Positions 5,881 to 13,666 of a DNA stretch of 15,924 nucleotides are shown here, one piece after another. Numbering within the stretch: position 1 is the first letter of the stretch; each line of letters opens with the position of its first letter. Origin of the DNA: Clostridiales bacterium (GTDB taxonomy: Bacteria > Bacillota > Clostridia > TANB77 > CAG-508); NCBI GenBank assembly GCA_004553715.1, contig SFKP01000027.1, positions 1 to 15,924 on the forward strand, in the 5' to 3' direction. The notes under the pieces are model-generated. The model was not told the origin of the DNA. It saw only the letters and a program-made list of their open reading frames with translations, and searched no databases. A program made the translations under genes and the position numbers.

Positions 5881-7245
5881 TTGAGAAAATATTTCGGAAC
5901 AGATGGAATAAGAAGAATTGCAAATACTGAATTAACACCAGAATTAGTATATAAAGTAGCAAAAGCAGGTGCATATGTGTTATCAAAACATTTAGACCAT
6001 ACACCAACAATTTTAATAGGTAGAGATACAAGAATATCAGGAACTTTGATAGAAAGTGCAATGACTGCAGGATTTTTAAGTTATGGAGCAAAAGTAAAAT
6101 TATTAGGAGTTATTCCAACACCAGGAGTAGCATATTTAACAAAAAAATTAAAAGCTGATGCAAGTGTTGTTATTTCAGCATCACACAATACTTATGAATT
6201 TAATGGAATCAAATTTTTTAGCAATCTAGGAATGAAAATTTCGGATGAAATAGAAGAAGAAATTGAAGAAGTTATGGAATCTGGAAAAATATTTGAATTA
6301 AATGCTATTTCAGATAAAATAGGAGTATCTGAAAATAGAGAAGATTTAATTGATGAATATGTATATTTCTTAAGAAAAAATTTCGAAGAAAATATTGAGA
6401 AAAATCTTAGAGAAGACTTTATTATTGGATTAGATGTAGCAAATGGGGCAACCTATAAAGTAGCAGAAAAAATATTTGACAAACTTGGAATACAATATAT
6501 GATTATGTCTAATAATCCAGATGGAATAAATATAAATGATGGATGTGGTTCTACACATTTAGAAAAATTAAAAAACTTTGTATTAGATCATAGATTGAGC
6601 CTTGGAATTGCTTATGATGGAGATGGAGATAGATGCTTAGCTATAGATGAAAAAGGAAATGAAATTGATGGAGACATGTTCCTTGCAATTTTTGCATCTT
6701 ATTTAAAAGAAAAGGGTAAACTGAAAAATAATACGGCAGTTGCAACAATTATGAGCAATTTAGGATTAACTAAATTTGGCGAAGCAAATGGAATAGAAAT
6801 AAAACAAACAAAAGTTGGAGATAGATATGTTTTAGAGGAAATGCTTAAAAATGGTTACAATCTTGGAGGGGAACAATCTGGACATATTATATTATTAGAC
6901 TACAATCCTACAGGAGATGGAATTTTAACATCATTAATGTTTATTCAAATTTTGCTTGAAAAAGGAATTAAACCATCTGAAGCCTGTCATGTAATGGAGA
7001 AATATCCACAAGCTTTAATTAATGTAAGAGTAAATAATGATAAAAAATCTAAATGGGATCAAGATGAAGAAATACTAGAACAAATAGATAAAACAAAAGA
7101 ATTGCTTAAGGATACAGGCAGAATAGTAATAAGAGCTTCAGGGACAGAGCCAATTATCAGAGTAATGATTGAAGGCAAAGACGAAAAAGATATTACTAAA
7201 ATGGCTCAACAATTAGCGAATTTAATTAATTTTAAATTAAATTAA
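5881..7245 (+). CDS. glmM: Phosphoglucosamine mutase
   Basis: GlmM interconverts glucosamine-6-phosphate and glucosamine-1-phosphate in the cytosol, feeding UDP-GlcNAc for peptidoglycan. The 454 residues match the family (about 445-450). Seen in order are YFGTDGIRR (4-12), the active-site loop SASHN with the phosphorylated serine at 101, the Mg-binding DGDGDR (246-251), the sugar-binding GGEQSGH (329-335) and the phosphate-binding RASGTEPIIR (418-427). The start is TTG, nine bases after a strong AAGGGGG site; family proteins begin at this MRKYFGTDG. It is first in a co-directional run and has its own promoter. The frame is intact and no CGG codon is used. Confidence 0.97.
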   Translation: MRKYFGTDGIRRIANTELTPELVYKVAKAGAYVLSKHLDHTPTILIGRDTRISGTLIESAMTAGFLSYGAKVKLLGVIPTPGVAYLTKKLKADASVVISASHNTYEFNGIKFFSNLGMKISDEIEEEIEEVMESGKIFELNAISDKIGVSENREDLIDEYVYFLRKNFEENIEKNLREDFIIGLDVANGATYKVAEKIFDKLGIQYMIMSNNPDGININDGCGSTHLEKLKNFVLDHRLSLGIAYDGDGDRCLAIDEKGNEIDGDMFLAIFASYLKEKGKLKNNTAVATIMSNLGLTKFGEANGIEIKQTKVGDRYVLEEMLKNGYNLGGEQSGHIILLDYNPTGDGILTSLMFIQILLEKGIKPSEACHVMEKYPQALINVRVNNDKKSKWDQDEEILEQIDKTKELLKDTGRIVIRASGTEPIIRVMIEGKDEKDITKMAQQLANLINFKLN

Positions 7246-7284
7246 ATAGGCAATATGCCACAAAAGAAAAGGAGGATGAAAATT

Positions 7285-7614
7285 ATGATAGTGCCACTTT
7301 CAGACCCATTAACATTTATGCTAATATTAATGGCAACAATATTACTAATATTTTTATCTAGAGAATTAAAAAAACCATTTATTGCTGCATTGCCATTAGC
7401 AGTATTCTTAATATTAGCAATTGTTTATTGTGTTCAACTAGGAATGCCTGAATTAGAAGCATATAAAGATATGATTGTAAATTGCATAGCATTAGATTTT
7501 ATCATGATATTTATAAGTTTCTTTTCATATCTTTGGGTTGACGACATTTCTTGTAGATTTTATAAGAAAAAGAGTATTGACAATAGTTTAGACTGGTTTT
7601 GGAAAAATGTTTAA
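7285..7614 (+). CDS. Small three-helix membrane protein, unrecognised
   Basis: I do not recognise this family. From ATG 7285, nine bases after AGGAGG (7270-7275), the product has 109 residues. Hydrophobic segments lie at about 9-25, 32-51 and 63-84, with a basic patch after the last helix (RFYKKK) and an aromatic tail (DWFWKNV). Starting at the upstream ATG 7255 would add ten basic residues but has no good ribosome site. It sits between glmM and metG in the same orientation with gaps of about 40 bases, so co-transcription is likely. The positions of the helices suggest an inner-membrane protein; function is unknown. Confidence 0.75.
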   Translation: MIVPLSDPLTFMLILMATILLIFLSRELKKPFIAALPLAVFLILAIVYCVQLGMPELEAYKDMIVNCIALDFIMIFISFFSYLWVDDISCRFYKKKSIDNSLDWFWKNV

Positions 7615-7651
7615 TCAAATTAAAAAAAAGTAAAGGGGAGTGCTATGAAAA

Positions 7652-9238
7652 ATGAATAGAAACATACTAATAGGAGGAGCGTGGCCATATGCTAATAATT
7701 CATTGCATTTAGGACATCTAGCAGGTCTTATTTCAGGTGATATATTGGCTAGGTATTTTAGATTACAAAAAGATAATGTGTTATATGTATCTGGTACAGA
7801 TTGTCATGGCACTCCAATTACTGAAACAGCAAAAAGAGAAGGCAAAACTCCAAAAGAGATTGCCGAAAGTTATCATAATGAATTCGTTAAAACTTTTGAA
7901 CTTAGCGAATTTTCTTATGATATATATTCAAAAACAGATAGTGATTATCATAAAAAACAAGTTCAAAAGATTTTTAAAAGATTATATGATAATGGATATA
8001 TTTACGAAAAAGAAGAACCACAAGCTTTTTGCGAGAACTGTAATAAATTCTTGCAAGATAGAGAAGTTGAGATAATATGTCCACAATGTAAAACTGTAAC
8101 AAGAGCAGACCAATGCGATAAATGCAACTATACACCAACTGATGAGGATTTAATTGGTGGAAAATGTTTGAACTGCGGAAGTGTTACAGTAAAGAAAAAT
8201 AATAAGAATTTATATTTTGCATTATCAAAATTTCAAAAAATAATTGAAGAAAATACAGATAAAAATAAATCAAAGTGGAGATTAAATGCAAAAAACGAAA
8301 CTGAAAAATACTTAAAACAAGGATTAATTGATAGAGCAGTTACTAGGGATTTAAGTTGGGGAGTAGAAATTCCTCTTGAAAATTATGAAAGTAAAAGAAT
8401 GTATGTGTGGATAGAAGCCGTTTTAGGTTATATTACAGACACAATGAAAATTGCAGAAGAAAGAAACCTAAATTGGGAAGATTTTTGGAAAGAAGGGCAC
8501 AATAATACAATTTATATGTGCCATGGAAAAGATAACATTATGTTCCATAGTGTTATTTTGAATGCTTTACTTTCAGCGTTAGAAGAAAATTATCATTTAG
8601 TAGATGTAATAGTTTCTACTGAATATTTAAATATAAATGATGAAAAGATTTCAAAGAGTAAAGGTAATGGAATTACAACTTTAGAAATGTTAGAAAAATA
8701 TAATGCTGATTCATTAAGATATCATATTGTAAATAATGGACCAGAAAAAAAAGATACAAACTTTACTTTAGAAGAATTCATAAGAACTCATAATAGTGAA
8801 GTTTTAAATAAATTTGGAAACCTAGTTAATAGAACTTTAAGGTTTAAAGAACTAAATGAAGTTAAAGTATCTGATTTAGATAAGAAAATTAGAGAAGAAA
8901 TTGAAAAAACATATGAAGAGGTACAAATAGCAATAGAAAGCTTAGAATTTAAACAGGCAACAGAAAAAGTAATGACTTTAGTAGAGTTTGCAAATAAATA
9001 TTATGATGAACAAGAGCCTTGGAAACAGAGAAAAGAGGATATAAATGCTTTCAATAAAACTATTTATAACTGTACAGTAATTATTGCAAACTTATCTAAT
9101 TTGTTTGAACCATTTATGCCAATGGCTTGTAGTAAAATTAGAGAATACTTACATTTAGATAGTCCTGCATGGGAATTTGTAGAAATCAATAGTGATGTGA
9201 AATTAGAAAATGTTGAACCATTGTTTAATAGAATTTAA
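7652..9238 (+). CDS. metG: Methionyl-tRNA synthetase
   Basis: It charges tRNA-Met with methionine for initiation and elongation. The class I signatures are the HIGH equivalent HLGH (19-22) and the KMSKS equivalent KISKS (332-336). Two zinc knuckles are visible: cysteines 127/130 with 143/146, and 155/158 with 172/175, the double-zinc type also found in E. coli and archaea. The anticodon-binding helical domain follows, including EPW (about 453-455). At 528 residues it lacks the C-terminal EMAP-like tRNA-binding/dimerisation domain of longer homologues, so it is probably monomeric. ATG 7652 follows GGGGAG at 7635-7640; an ATG at 7645 opens only four codons. The frame is intact. Confidence 0.95.
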   Translation: MNRNILIGGAWPYANNSLHLGHLAGLISGDILARYFRLQKDNVLYVSGTDCHGTPITETAKREGKTPKEIAESYHNEFVKTFELSEFSYDIYSKTDSDYHKKQVQKIFKRLYDNGYIYEKEEPQAFCENCNKFLQDREVEIICPQCKTVTRADQCDKCNYTPTDEDLIGGKCLNCGSVTVKKNNKNLYFALSKFQKIIEENTDKNKSKWRLNAKNETEKYLKQGLIDRAVTRDLSWGVEIPLENYESKRMYVWIEAVLGYITDTMKIAEERNLNWEDFWKEGHNNTIYMCHGKDNIMFHSVILNALLSALEENYHLVDVIVSTEYLNINDEKISKSKGNGITTLEMLEKYNADSLRYHIVNNGPEKKDTNFTLEEFIRTHNSEVLNKFGNLVNRTLRFKELNEVKVSDLDKKIREEIEKTYEEVQIAIESLEFKQATEKVMTLVEFANKYYDEQEPWKQRKEDINAFNKTIYNCTVIIANLSNLFEPFMPMACSKIREYLHLDSPAWEFVEINSDVKLENVEPLFNRI

Positions 9239-9274
9239 ATCTTTTTCAACAGAGTTCTAAGCCTTAGGAGGAAT

Positions 9275-9853
9275 GTGATTAAAGTGAAAGATAAAATAAT
9301 AATAGTAGAAGGACCACAAGGTGTTGGTAAAACTACATTTACGAACTATTTAAGAGAAAAAATTCCAGCAACAGATTTATATAGATTAACAGGCATTAAA
9401 GATAAAGAAGAAACAGGGTTAAATAAAATAAGAACAAAATATAATAAACTTTTAGAATATATGGCAAATTGTAAGGATGTAAATTTATTGTTCGATAGAA
9501 ATTTCTTTTCAGAAGAAGTTTATGGTAGATTAGGCTATAAAAAGTACTCTTTTACTGAAGTGTATGAAGAACTATTAGCAAAATTAGATAAATTAGATTT
9601 CGACATATATTTGATTGTTTTATACTTAGAAGACACATCAGAATATGAAAAAAGATTAGGCGGTAGAGTAAAACATCAATATCAAAAATTTGATATTAAA
9701 AGCAGTATAGAGCAACAAGAAGCATATTTAAAGTTATCAGAAGAAGTTAAGAAGAAGGCAAAAAACATTAAAGTTATAAAATATAATGCAGGAAATAATG
9801 AAAACTATGAAGCAAATATAGATAAAGAATTAGGCTTTTTATTTATAGAATAG
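9275..9853 (+). CDS. Thymidylate/deoxynucleoside kinase-like P-loop protein
   Basis: This is a P-loop kinase that resembles thymidylate and deoxynucleoside kinases. The P-loop GPQGVGKTT is at 13-21, the DRN motif that usually follows a hydrophobic strand is at 74-76, and an arginine-rich lid-like segment lies at about 125-135 (YEKRLGGRVKHQ). The 192 residues are close to Tmk length, but the sequence lacks the typical Tmk core, so I leave the substrate open. The GTG at 9275 lies only three bases after AGGAGG (9266-9271); the in-frame GTG at 9284, at 12 bases, is equally possible and would remove three residues. Probably co-transcribed with metG and nadD. Confidence 0.7.
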   Translation: MIKVKDKIIIVEGPQGVGKTTFTNYLREKIPATDLYRLTGIKDKEETGLNKIRTKYNKLLEYMANCKDVNLLFDRNFFSEEVYGRLGYKKYSFTEVYEELLAKLDKLDFDIYLIVLYLEDTSEYEKRLGGRVKHQYQKFDIKSSIEQQEAYLKLSEEVKKKAKNIKVIKYNAGNNENYEANIDKELGFLFIE

Positions 9854-9879
9854 ATTTTGCTTTTAAGAAGGAATAATAT

Positions 9880-10443
9880 ATGAAGATAGGTTTTTTCGGA
9901 GGGTCATTTAACCCTCCAACTAATATACATATTGGAATAGCTAAAGATTTATTAAAAAACGGAATTGTAAATAAAGTAGTATTTGTACCAATAGGTGACT
10001 TTTACAGTAAAAAAGGTTTGATAGAAGCATCAAAAAGACTAAAAATGTTGAAATTAGCAGTGCAAAATGAAAAGAACATAGAGATAGATGACTTTGAAAC
10101 CAGTGTACAAATAACATTATTTGCAAAAGATGCATTTAAGATAATATCTGAAAAATATAAAAATGATGAACCATATTTTATAATGGGTAGTGATAATTTT
10201 GTTAAAATGAGCAATTGGGAAGGATATGACGAAATTATTGAATTGTATAAATATATTGTGATTTCAAGAAATTCATTTAAAACAAATCAAACAAAAGATA
10301 ACATATTAATCTTTACACCATCTAAATCATATAATTTCGATTCTACTACTGTTCGTAGATTAATTAAAGAAAATAAAAATGTAAGTAATTTAATAAATGC
10401 AAATGTTTATAATTATATAAAATTAAACAATTTGTATGCGTAG
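9880..10443 (+). CDS. nadD: NadD-like nicotinate-nucleotide adenylyltransferase
   Basis: NadD transfers AMP to nicotinate mononucleotide in NAD synthesis. The 187 residues show the nucleotidyltransferase fold: GGSFNPP at 7-13 leading into TNIH (14-17) in the place of HxGH, the GSDNF substrate loop (103-107) followed by W113, and the C-terminal DSTTVRR (154-160), equivalent to ISSTxIR. Two deviations are worth noting: the usual first histidine is threonine and the usual glycine is isoleucine. These could mean altered activity or a paralogue. The ATG follows AAGGA. The gene ends inside the ribosome-site region of the next gene, suggesting coupling. Confidence 0.72.
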   Translation: MKIGFFGGSFNPPTNIHIGIAKDLLKNGIVNKVVFVPIGDFYSKKGLIEASKRLKMLKLAVQNEKNIEIDDFETSVQITLFAKDAFKIISEKYKNDEPYFIMGSDNFVKMSNWEGYDEIIELYKYIVISRNSFKTNQTKDNILIFTPSKSYNFDSTTVRRLIKENKNVSNLINANVYNYIKLNNLYA

Positions 10444-10456
10444 ATCTAGGAGAAAT

Positions 10457-11680
10457 ATGGAAAGTATTATAGAAAAAGCAAATGAATGCTTATGTTGCAA
10501 ACTACCTATGTGTAGGAAAGGTTGTCCAGTTGCAACAAATATACCAGAATTTATATCAAATATTAAAAATGGAGATATAGAAAAAGCATATAGTATTTTA
10601 CAAGAAAATAATATATTAAGTTCAATCTGCTCAAGGGTTTGCCCAAGTGAAAATCAATGCATGGGAAGTTGTATAAGAGGAATAAAGCAAAATTCTGTGC
10701 AAATCAATACTTTAGAGAGATATGTAAATGATGTGGCAGAAGAAAAAAATATAAAATATAATATAGAAATAAAAGAAAATATTGATAAAAAAGTAGCAAT
10801 AATTGGCTCTGGTCCAGCAGGTATTTCATGTGCGTATGAGCTTTTAAAAAAAGGTTATAAAACAACAATTTTCGAAAAAGAGGAAAAATGTGGTGGTATT
10901 TTGAGATATGGGATACCAGATTTTAGGCTTGATAAAAGCTATATAGATGCTGTAATTGAAAGATTAAGAAAATCAAGTGTAAAGATAAAAAATAATTGCG
11001 AATTTGAAAAAGATTTTTCGATTAAAGATTTAAAAGAACAAGGATATGACGCTATATTTTTAGGAATAGGGGCGACAGATGCGATAAAATATAGTCTAGG
11101 AATAGATAATAAAAACATCCTTACTTCAAATGATATATTATATAATTATAGTATTGGTAAAAAGTTAAATTTAGGTAAAACAGTTGTAATAGGCGGGGGA
11201 AATGTTGCCATAGACACTGCAAGAACTGCAAAAAGAATGACTAATGAGGATGTATATATATTGTATAGAAGAGATAGAACTTGTATGCCCGCAAGAGATA
11301 TAGAAGTAGAAGAGGCATTAGCTGATGACATAAAAATAATATTTAATACAAAAGTATTAGAAGCTAAAGAATCTAATGGAATATTAAAATTAATTAATTG
11401 TATAAAAACAAAAATTGAAGAAGGAAAAGTACTAGATATTCCAAACTCAGAATTTGAAATGAAAGTAGATAATGTAGTATTTGCAATAGGTTTAAAACCA
11501 ACAATTAATTTACAATTAGAGAAAGAAAATGATATTGTAAAAATTGATGAATATGGTAAGACAAGCATTGAAGGAGTATTTGCAGGGGGAGATTTGACTG
11601 AAACGAAATCTACTGTTTGTAAAGCAATATTTGCAGGGAAACAAGCAGCAGAAGGAATTGACAAGTTCCTAAGAAGATAA
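10457..11680 (+). CDS. GltD-like NADPH-dependent flavoprotein oxidoreductase
   Basis: This 407-residue protein resembles the small (beta) subunit of glutamate synthase and the related NfnB/SudB proteins, which pass electrons between NAD(P)H, FAD and Fe-S clusters. The N-terminal domain has cysteines at 11, 13, 14, 19, 23, 58, 62, 68 and 72, suited to two 4Fe-4S clusters. FAD binding follows at GSGPAG (117-122), then a second Rossmann loop GGGNVA (246-251) for NAD(P)H with YRRDR (270-274), and the FAD-contacting FAGGD (375-379). ATG 10457 with AGGAG at 10448-10452 is preferred over the ATG at 10436, which lies inside nadD. No glutamate synthase large subunit or ferredoxin-reductase partner is adjacent, so the specific reaction is not assigned. 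Confidence 0.85.
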   Translation: MESIIEKANECLCCKLPMCRKGCPVATNIPEFISNIKNGDIEKAYSILQENNILSSICSRVCPSENQCMGSCIRGIKQNSVQINTLERYVNDVAEEKNIKYNIEIKENIDKKVAIIGSGPAGISCAYELLKKGYKTTIFEKEEKCGGILRYGIPDFRLDKSYIDAVIERLRKSSVKIKNNCEFEKDFSIKDLKEQGYDAIFLGIGATDAIKYSLGIDNKNILTSNDILYNYSIGKKLNLGKTVVIGGGNVAIDTARTAKRMTNEDVYILYRRDRTCMPARDIEVEEALADDIKIIFNTKVLEAKESNGILKLINCIKTKIEEGKVLDIPNSEFEMKVDNVVFAIGLKPTINLQLEKENDIVKIDEYGKTSIEGVFAGGDLTETKSTVCKAIFAGKQAAEGIDKFLRR

Positions 11681-11691
11681 AAGGAGAATAT

Positions 11692-12693
11692 ATGGAGGAA
11701 AATTTATTAATTCCAAATTTAGAAAATGAAGTAGAAGAAAAAAATGAATACTCTCTAAGGCCTAAAACCTTAAGAGAATATATAGGACAAACAAAAGTAA
11801 AAGAAAATTTAAAAGTATATATAGAGGCAGCCAAAAAAAGAGGAGAACCATTAGACCATGTATTGCTATATGGACCACCGGGTTTAGGAAAGACTACTCT
11901 TGCAAATATTATAGCAACAGAGATGAATTCAAATATAAGAATAACATCAGGCCCTGCAATCGAAAAACCGGGAGATTTAGCAGCACTACTTACAAACTTA
12001 GCGCCGAATGATGTACTATTTATTGATGAAATTCATAGACTTAATAAATCTGTTGAGGAAATACTTTATCCTGCTTTAGAAGATTTTAATTTAGACATTA
12101 TTATAGGGAAAGGACCAAGTGCAAGGTCAATAAGATTAGATTTGCCTAAATTTACTTTAGTAGGTGCTACAACTAAAGCAGGTTCTCTTACAACACCATT
12201 ACGAGATAGATTTGGAATTGTGCATAGATTGGAATTATATGATACAGGTGAATTAAAAACAATTGTAAAAAGGTCAGCAGAGATAATGAATATTGCAATA
12301 GATGAAGAAGGAGCTATAGAAATAGCTAGACGCTCTAGAGGAACGCCTAGAATAGCAAACAGATTGCTAAAAAGAGTTAGAGACTATGCATTAATTCTTG
12401 GAGATGGAAATATAAATTTGAAAATCGCAAAAACCGCACTTCAAAAGCTAGAGATAGATGATTTAGGCTTAGATAGTATTGATAGAAAAATGTTAGAATC
12501 TATTATTTTAAATTATTCAGGAGGACCTGTAGGATTAGAAACACTTGCTGCAACAATAGGGGAAGAAACAGAAACAATAGAAGATGTGTATGAACCATAC
12601 TTAATGCAAAAAGGCTTTATATCAAGAACACCAAGAGGAAGAGTTGCAACCCCAAAAGCATATAAACATTTAAATTTAAAAATGGAAAATTAG
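11692..12693 (+). CDS. ruvB: Holliday junction branch-migration helicase RuvB
   Basis: RuvB is the hexameric AAA+ motor that drives branch migration at Holliday junctions together with RuvA. The 333 residues are typical. Visible are Walker A GPPGLGKTT (61-69), Walker B with DEIH (112-115), sensor 1 GATT (158-161), the arginine finger in LRDRFG (R171/R173 region) and sensor 2 in GTPRIANRLLKRVRD (R220). A winged-helix C-terminus follows, ending in TPRGRVATPKAYKHL. The first finger arginine is encoded by CGA, showing that CGA is decoded as Arg here. The ribosome site AAAGGAG is well placed. RuvA, usually the adjacent gene, is absent from this window. Confidence 0.97.
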   Translation: MEENLLIPNLENEVEEKNEYSLRPKTLREYIGQTKVKENLKVYIEAAKKRGEPLDHVLLYGPPGLGKTTLANIIATEMNSNIRITSGPAIEKPGDLAALLTNLAPNDVLFIDEIHRLNKSVEEILYPALEDFNLDIIIGKGPSARSIRLDLPKFTLVGATTKAGSLTTPLRDRFGIVHRLELYDTGELKTIVKRSAEIMNIAIDEEGAIEIARRSRGTPRIANRLLKRVRDYALILGDGNINLKIAKTALQKLEIDDLGLDSIDRKMLESIILNYSGGPVGLETLAATIGEETETIEDVYEPYLMQKGFISRTPRGRVATPKAYKHLNLKMEN

Positions 12694-12705
12694 GAGGGAA
12701 TATTA

Positions 12706-13641
12706 ATGAAGAAAATATCAGTAGTTATACCAATGTATTACGAAGAAGAAGTAGCAAATGAATGCTATAATCGAATGAAAAAGAATTTAAATGAATTAAG
12801 TCAATATGATTATGAAATTATTTTTGTAAATGATGGTAGCAAAGATAAAACATTAGAGATACTACAGGATATAGCTAAACAAGATAAAAAAGTAAAAATA
12901 GTTTCTTTCTCTAGAAATTTTGGACATCAAGCTGCTGTGACAGCTGGTTTAAAATACATAACAGGAGATTGTGGAATAATAATAGATGCAGATATGCAAG
13001 ACCCTCCAGAAGTTATAAAAGATATGATAAAACTATGGGAAGAAGGAAATGAAGTAATTTATGCAAAACGCAAAAAAAGAGAGGGAGAAACAGCATTTAA
13101 ATTGTTTACAGCAACAATGTTTTATAAAGTATTAAATGGACTTTCAGAAGTAGAAATACCGAAAGATACAGGAGATTTTAGACTTGCAGATAGAAAAGTC
13201 ATTGATGTTATAAATTCATTACCAGAACATAATAAGTTCTTAAGAGGACTATTTAGCTGGGTAGGTTTTAAACAGGTACCATTTGAATATGAAAGAAAAG
13301 AAAGGTTTGCAGGAGAAACCAAATATCCTCTAAAAAAAATGTTAAAGCTTGCAACAGATGGAATAATAGGATTTTCTACAAAACCATTAAAAATAATTGG
13401 CGGAATTGGTTTTATATCAGTTGTTATATCTGTACTTATATTAATTTATGCACTTTTAAATTGCATATTCAGCTGGGATTTAATAGCTAAAGGATGGACA
13501 AGCATCATGTTTTCGATGACATTTTTAATAGGAATACAACTTATATCTATATGGCTAGTTGCAGAATATATTTCAAGAATATATGATGAAGCGAAGGGAA
13601 GGCCACAGTATATTATAGACAAAACAATAAATATAGAATAA
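12706..13641 (+). CDS. GT2 membrane glycosyltransferase (GtrB/DPM1-like)
   Basis: This family moves a sugar from a nucleotide sugar to undecaprenyl phosphate at the cytoplasmic face of the membrane. The 311 residues show the GT2 fold: VVIPMYYEE at 6-14, VNDGS (41-45), the metal- and sugar-binding DADMQDPPE (94-102), and DTGDFRL (154-160) of the acceptor region. Two C-terminal membrane helices (about 228-252 and 263-288) are followed by the conserved basic tail EAKGRP. The sugar (glucose, mannose or a modified amino sugar) cannot be told from sequence. AGGAGG precedes the ATG; it lies 12 bases after ruvB, so it is co-transcribed. No flippase or acceptor-transferase gene is adjacent. Confidence 0.88.
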   Translation: MKKISVVIPMYYEEEVANECYNRMKKNLNELSQYDYEIIFVNDGSKDKTLEILQDIAKQDKKVKIVSFSRNFGHQAAVTAGLKYITGDCGIIIDADMQDPPEVIKDMIKLWEEGNEVIYAKRKKREGETAFKLFTATMFYKVLNGLSEVEIPKDTGDFRLADRKVIDVINSLPEHNKFLRGLFSWVGFKQVPFEYERKERFAGETKYPLKKMLKLATDGIIGFSTKPLKIIGGIGFISVVISVLILIYALLNCIFSWDLIAKGWTSIMFSMTFLIGIQLISIWLVAEYISRIYDEAKGRPQYIIDKTINIE

Positions 13642-13666
13642 TTATGAAAAAATAGGGAGAAAAAAT

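Noticed and set aside
10436..10456. Upstream ATG for the GltD-like gene
   Set aside because: It lies within nadD without a ribosome site; ATG 10457 has AGGAG at good distance and the family's N-terminus starts there.
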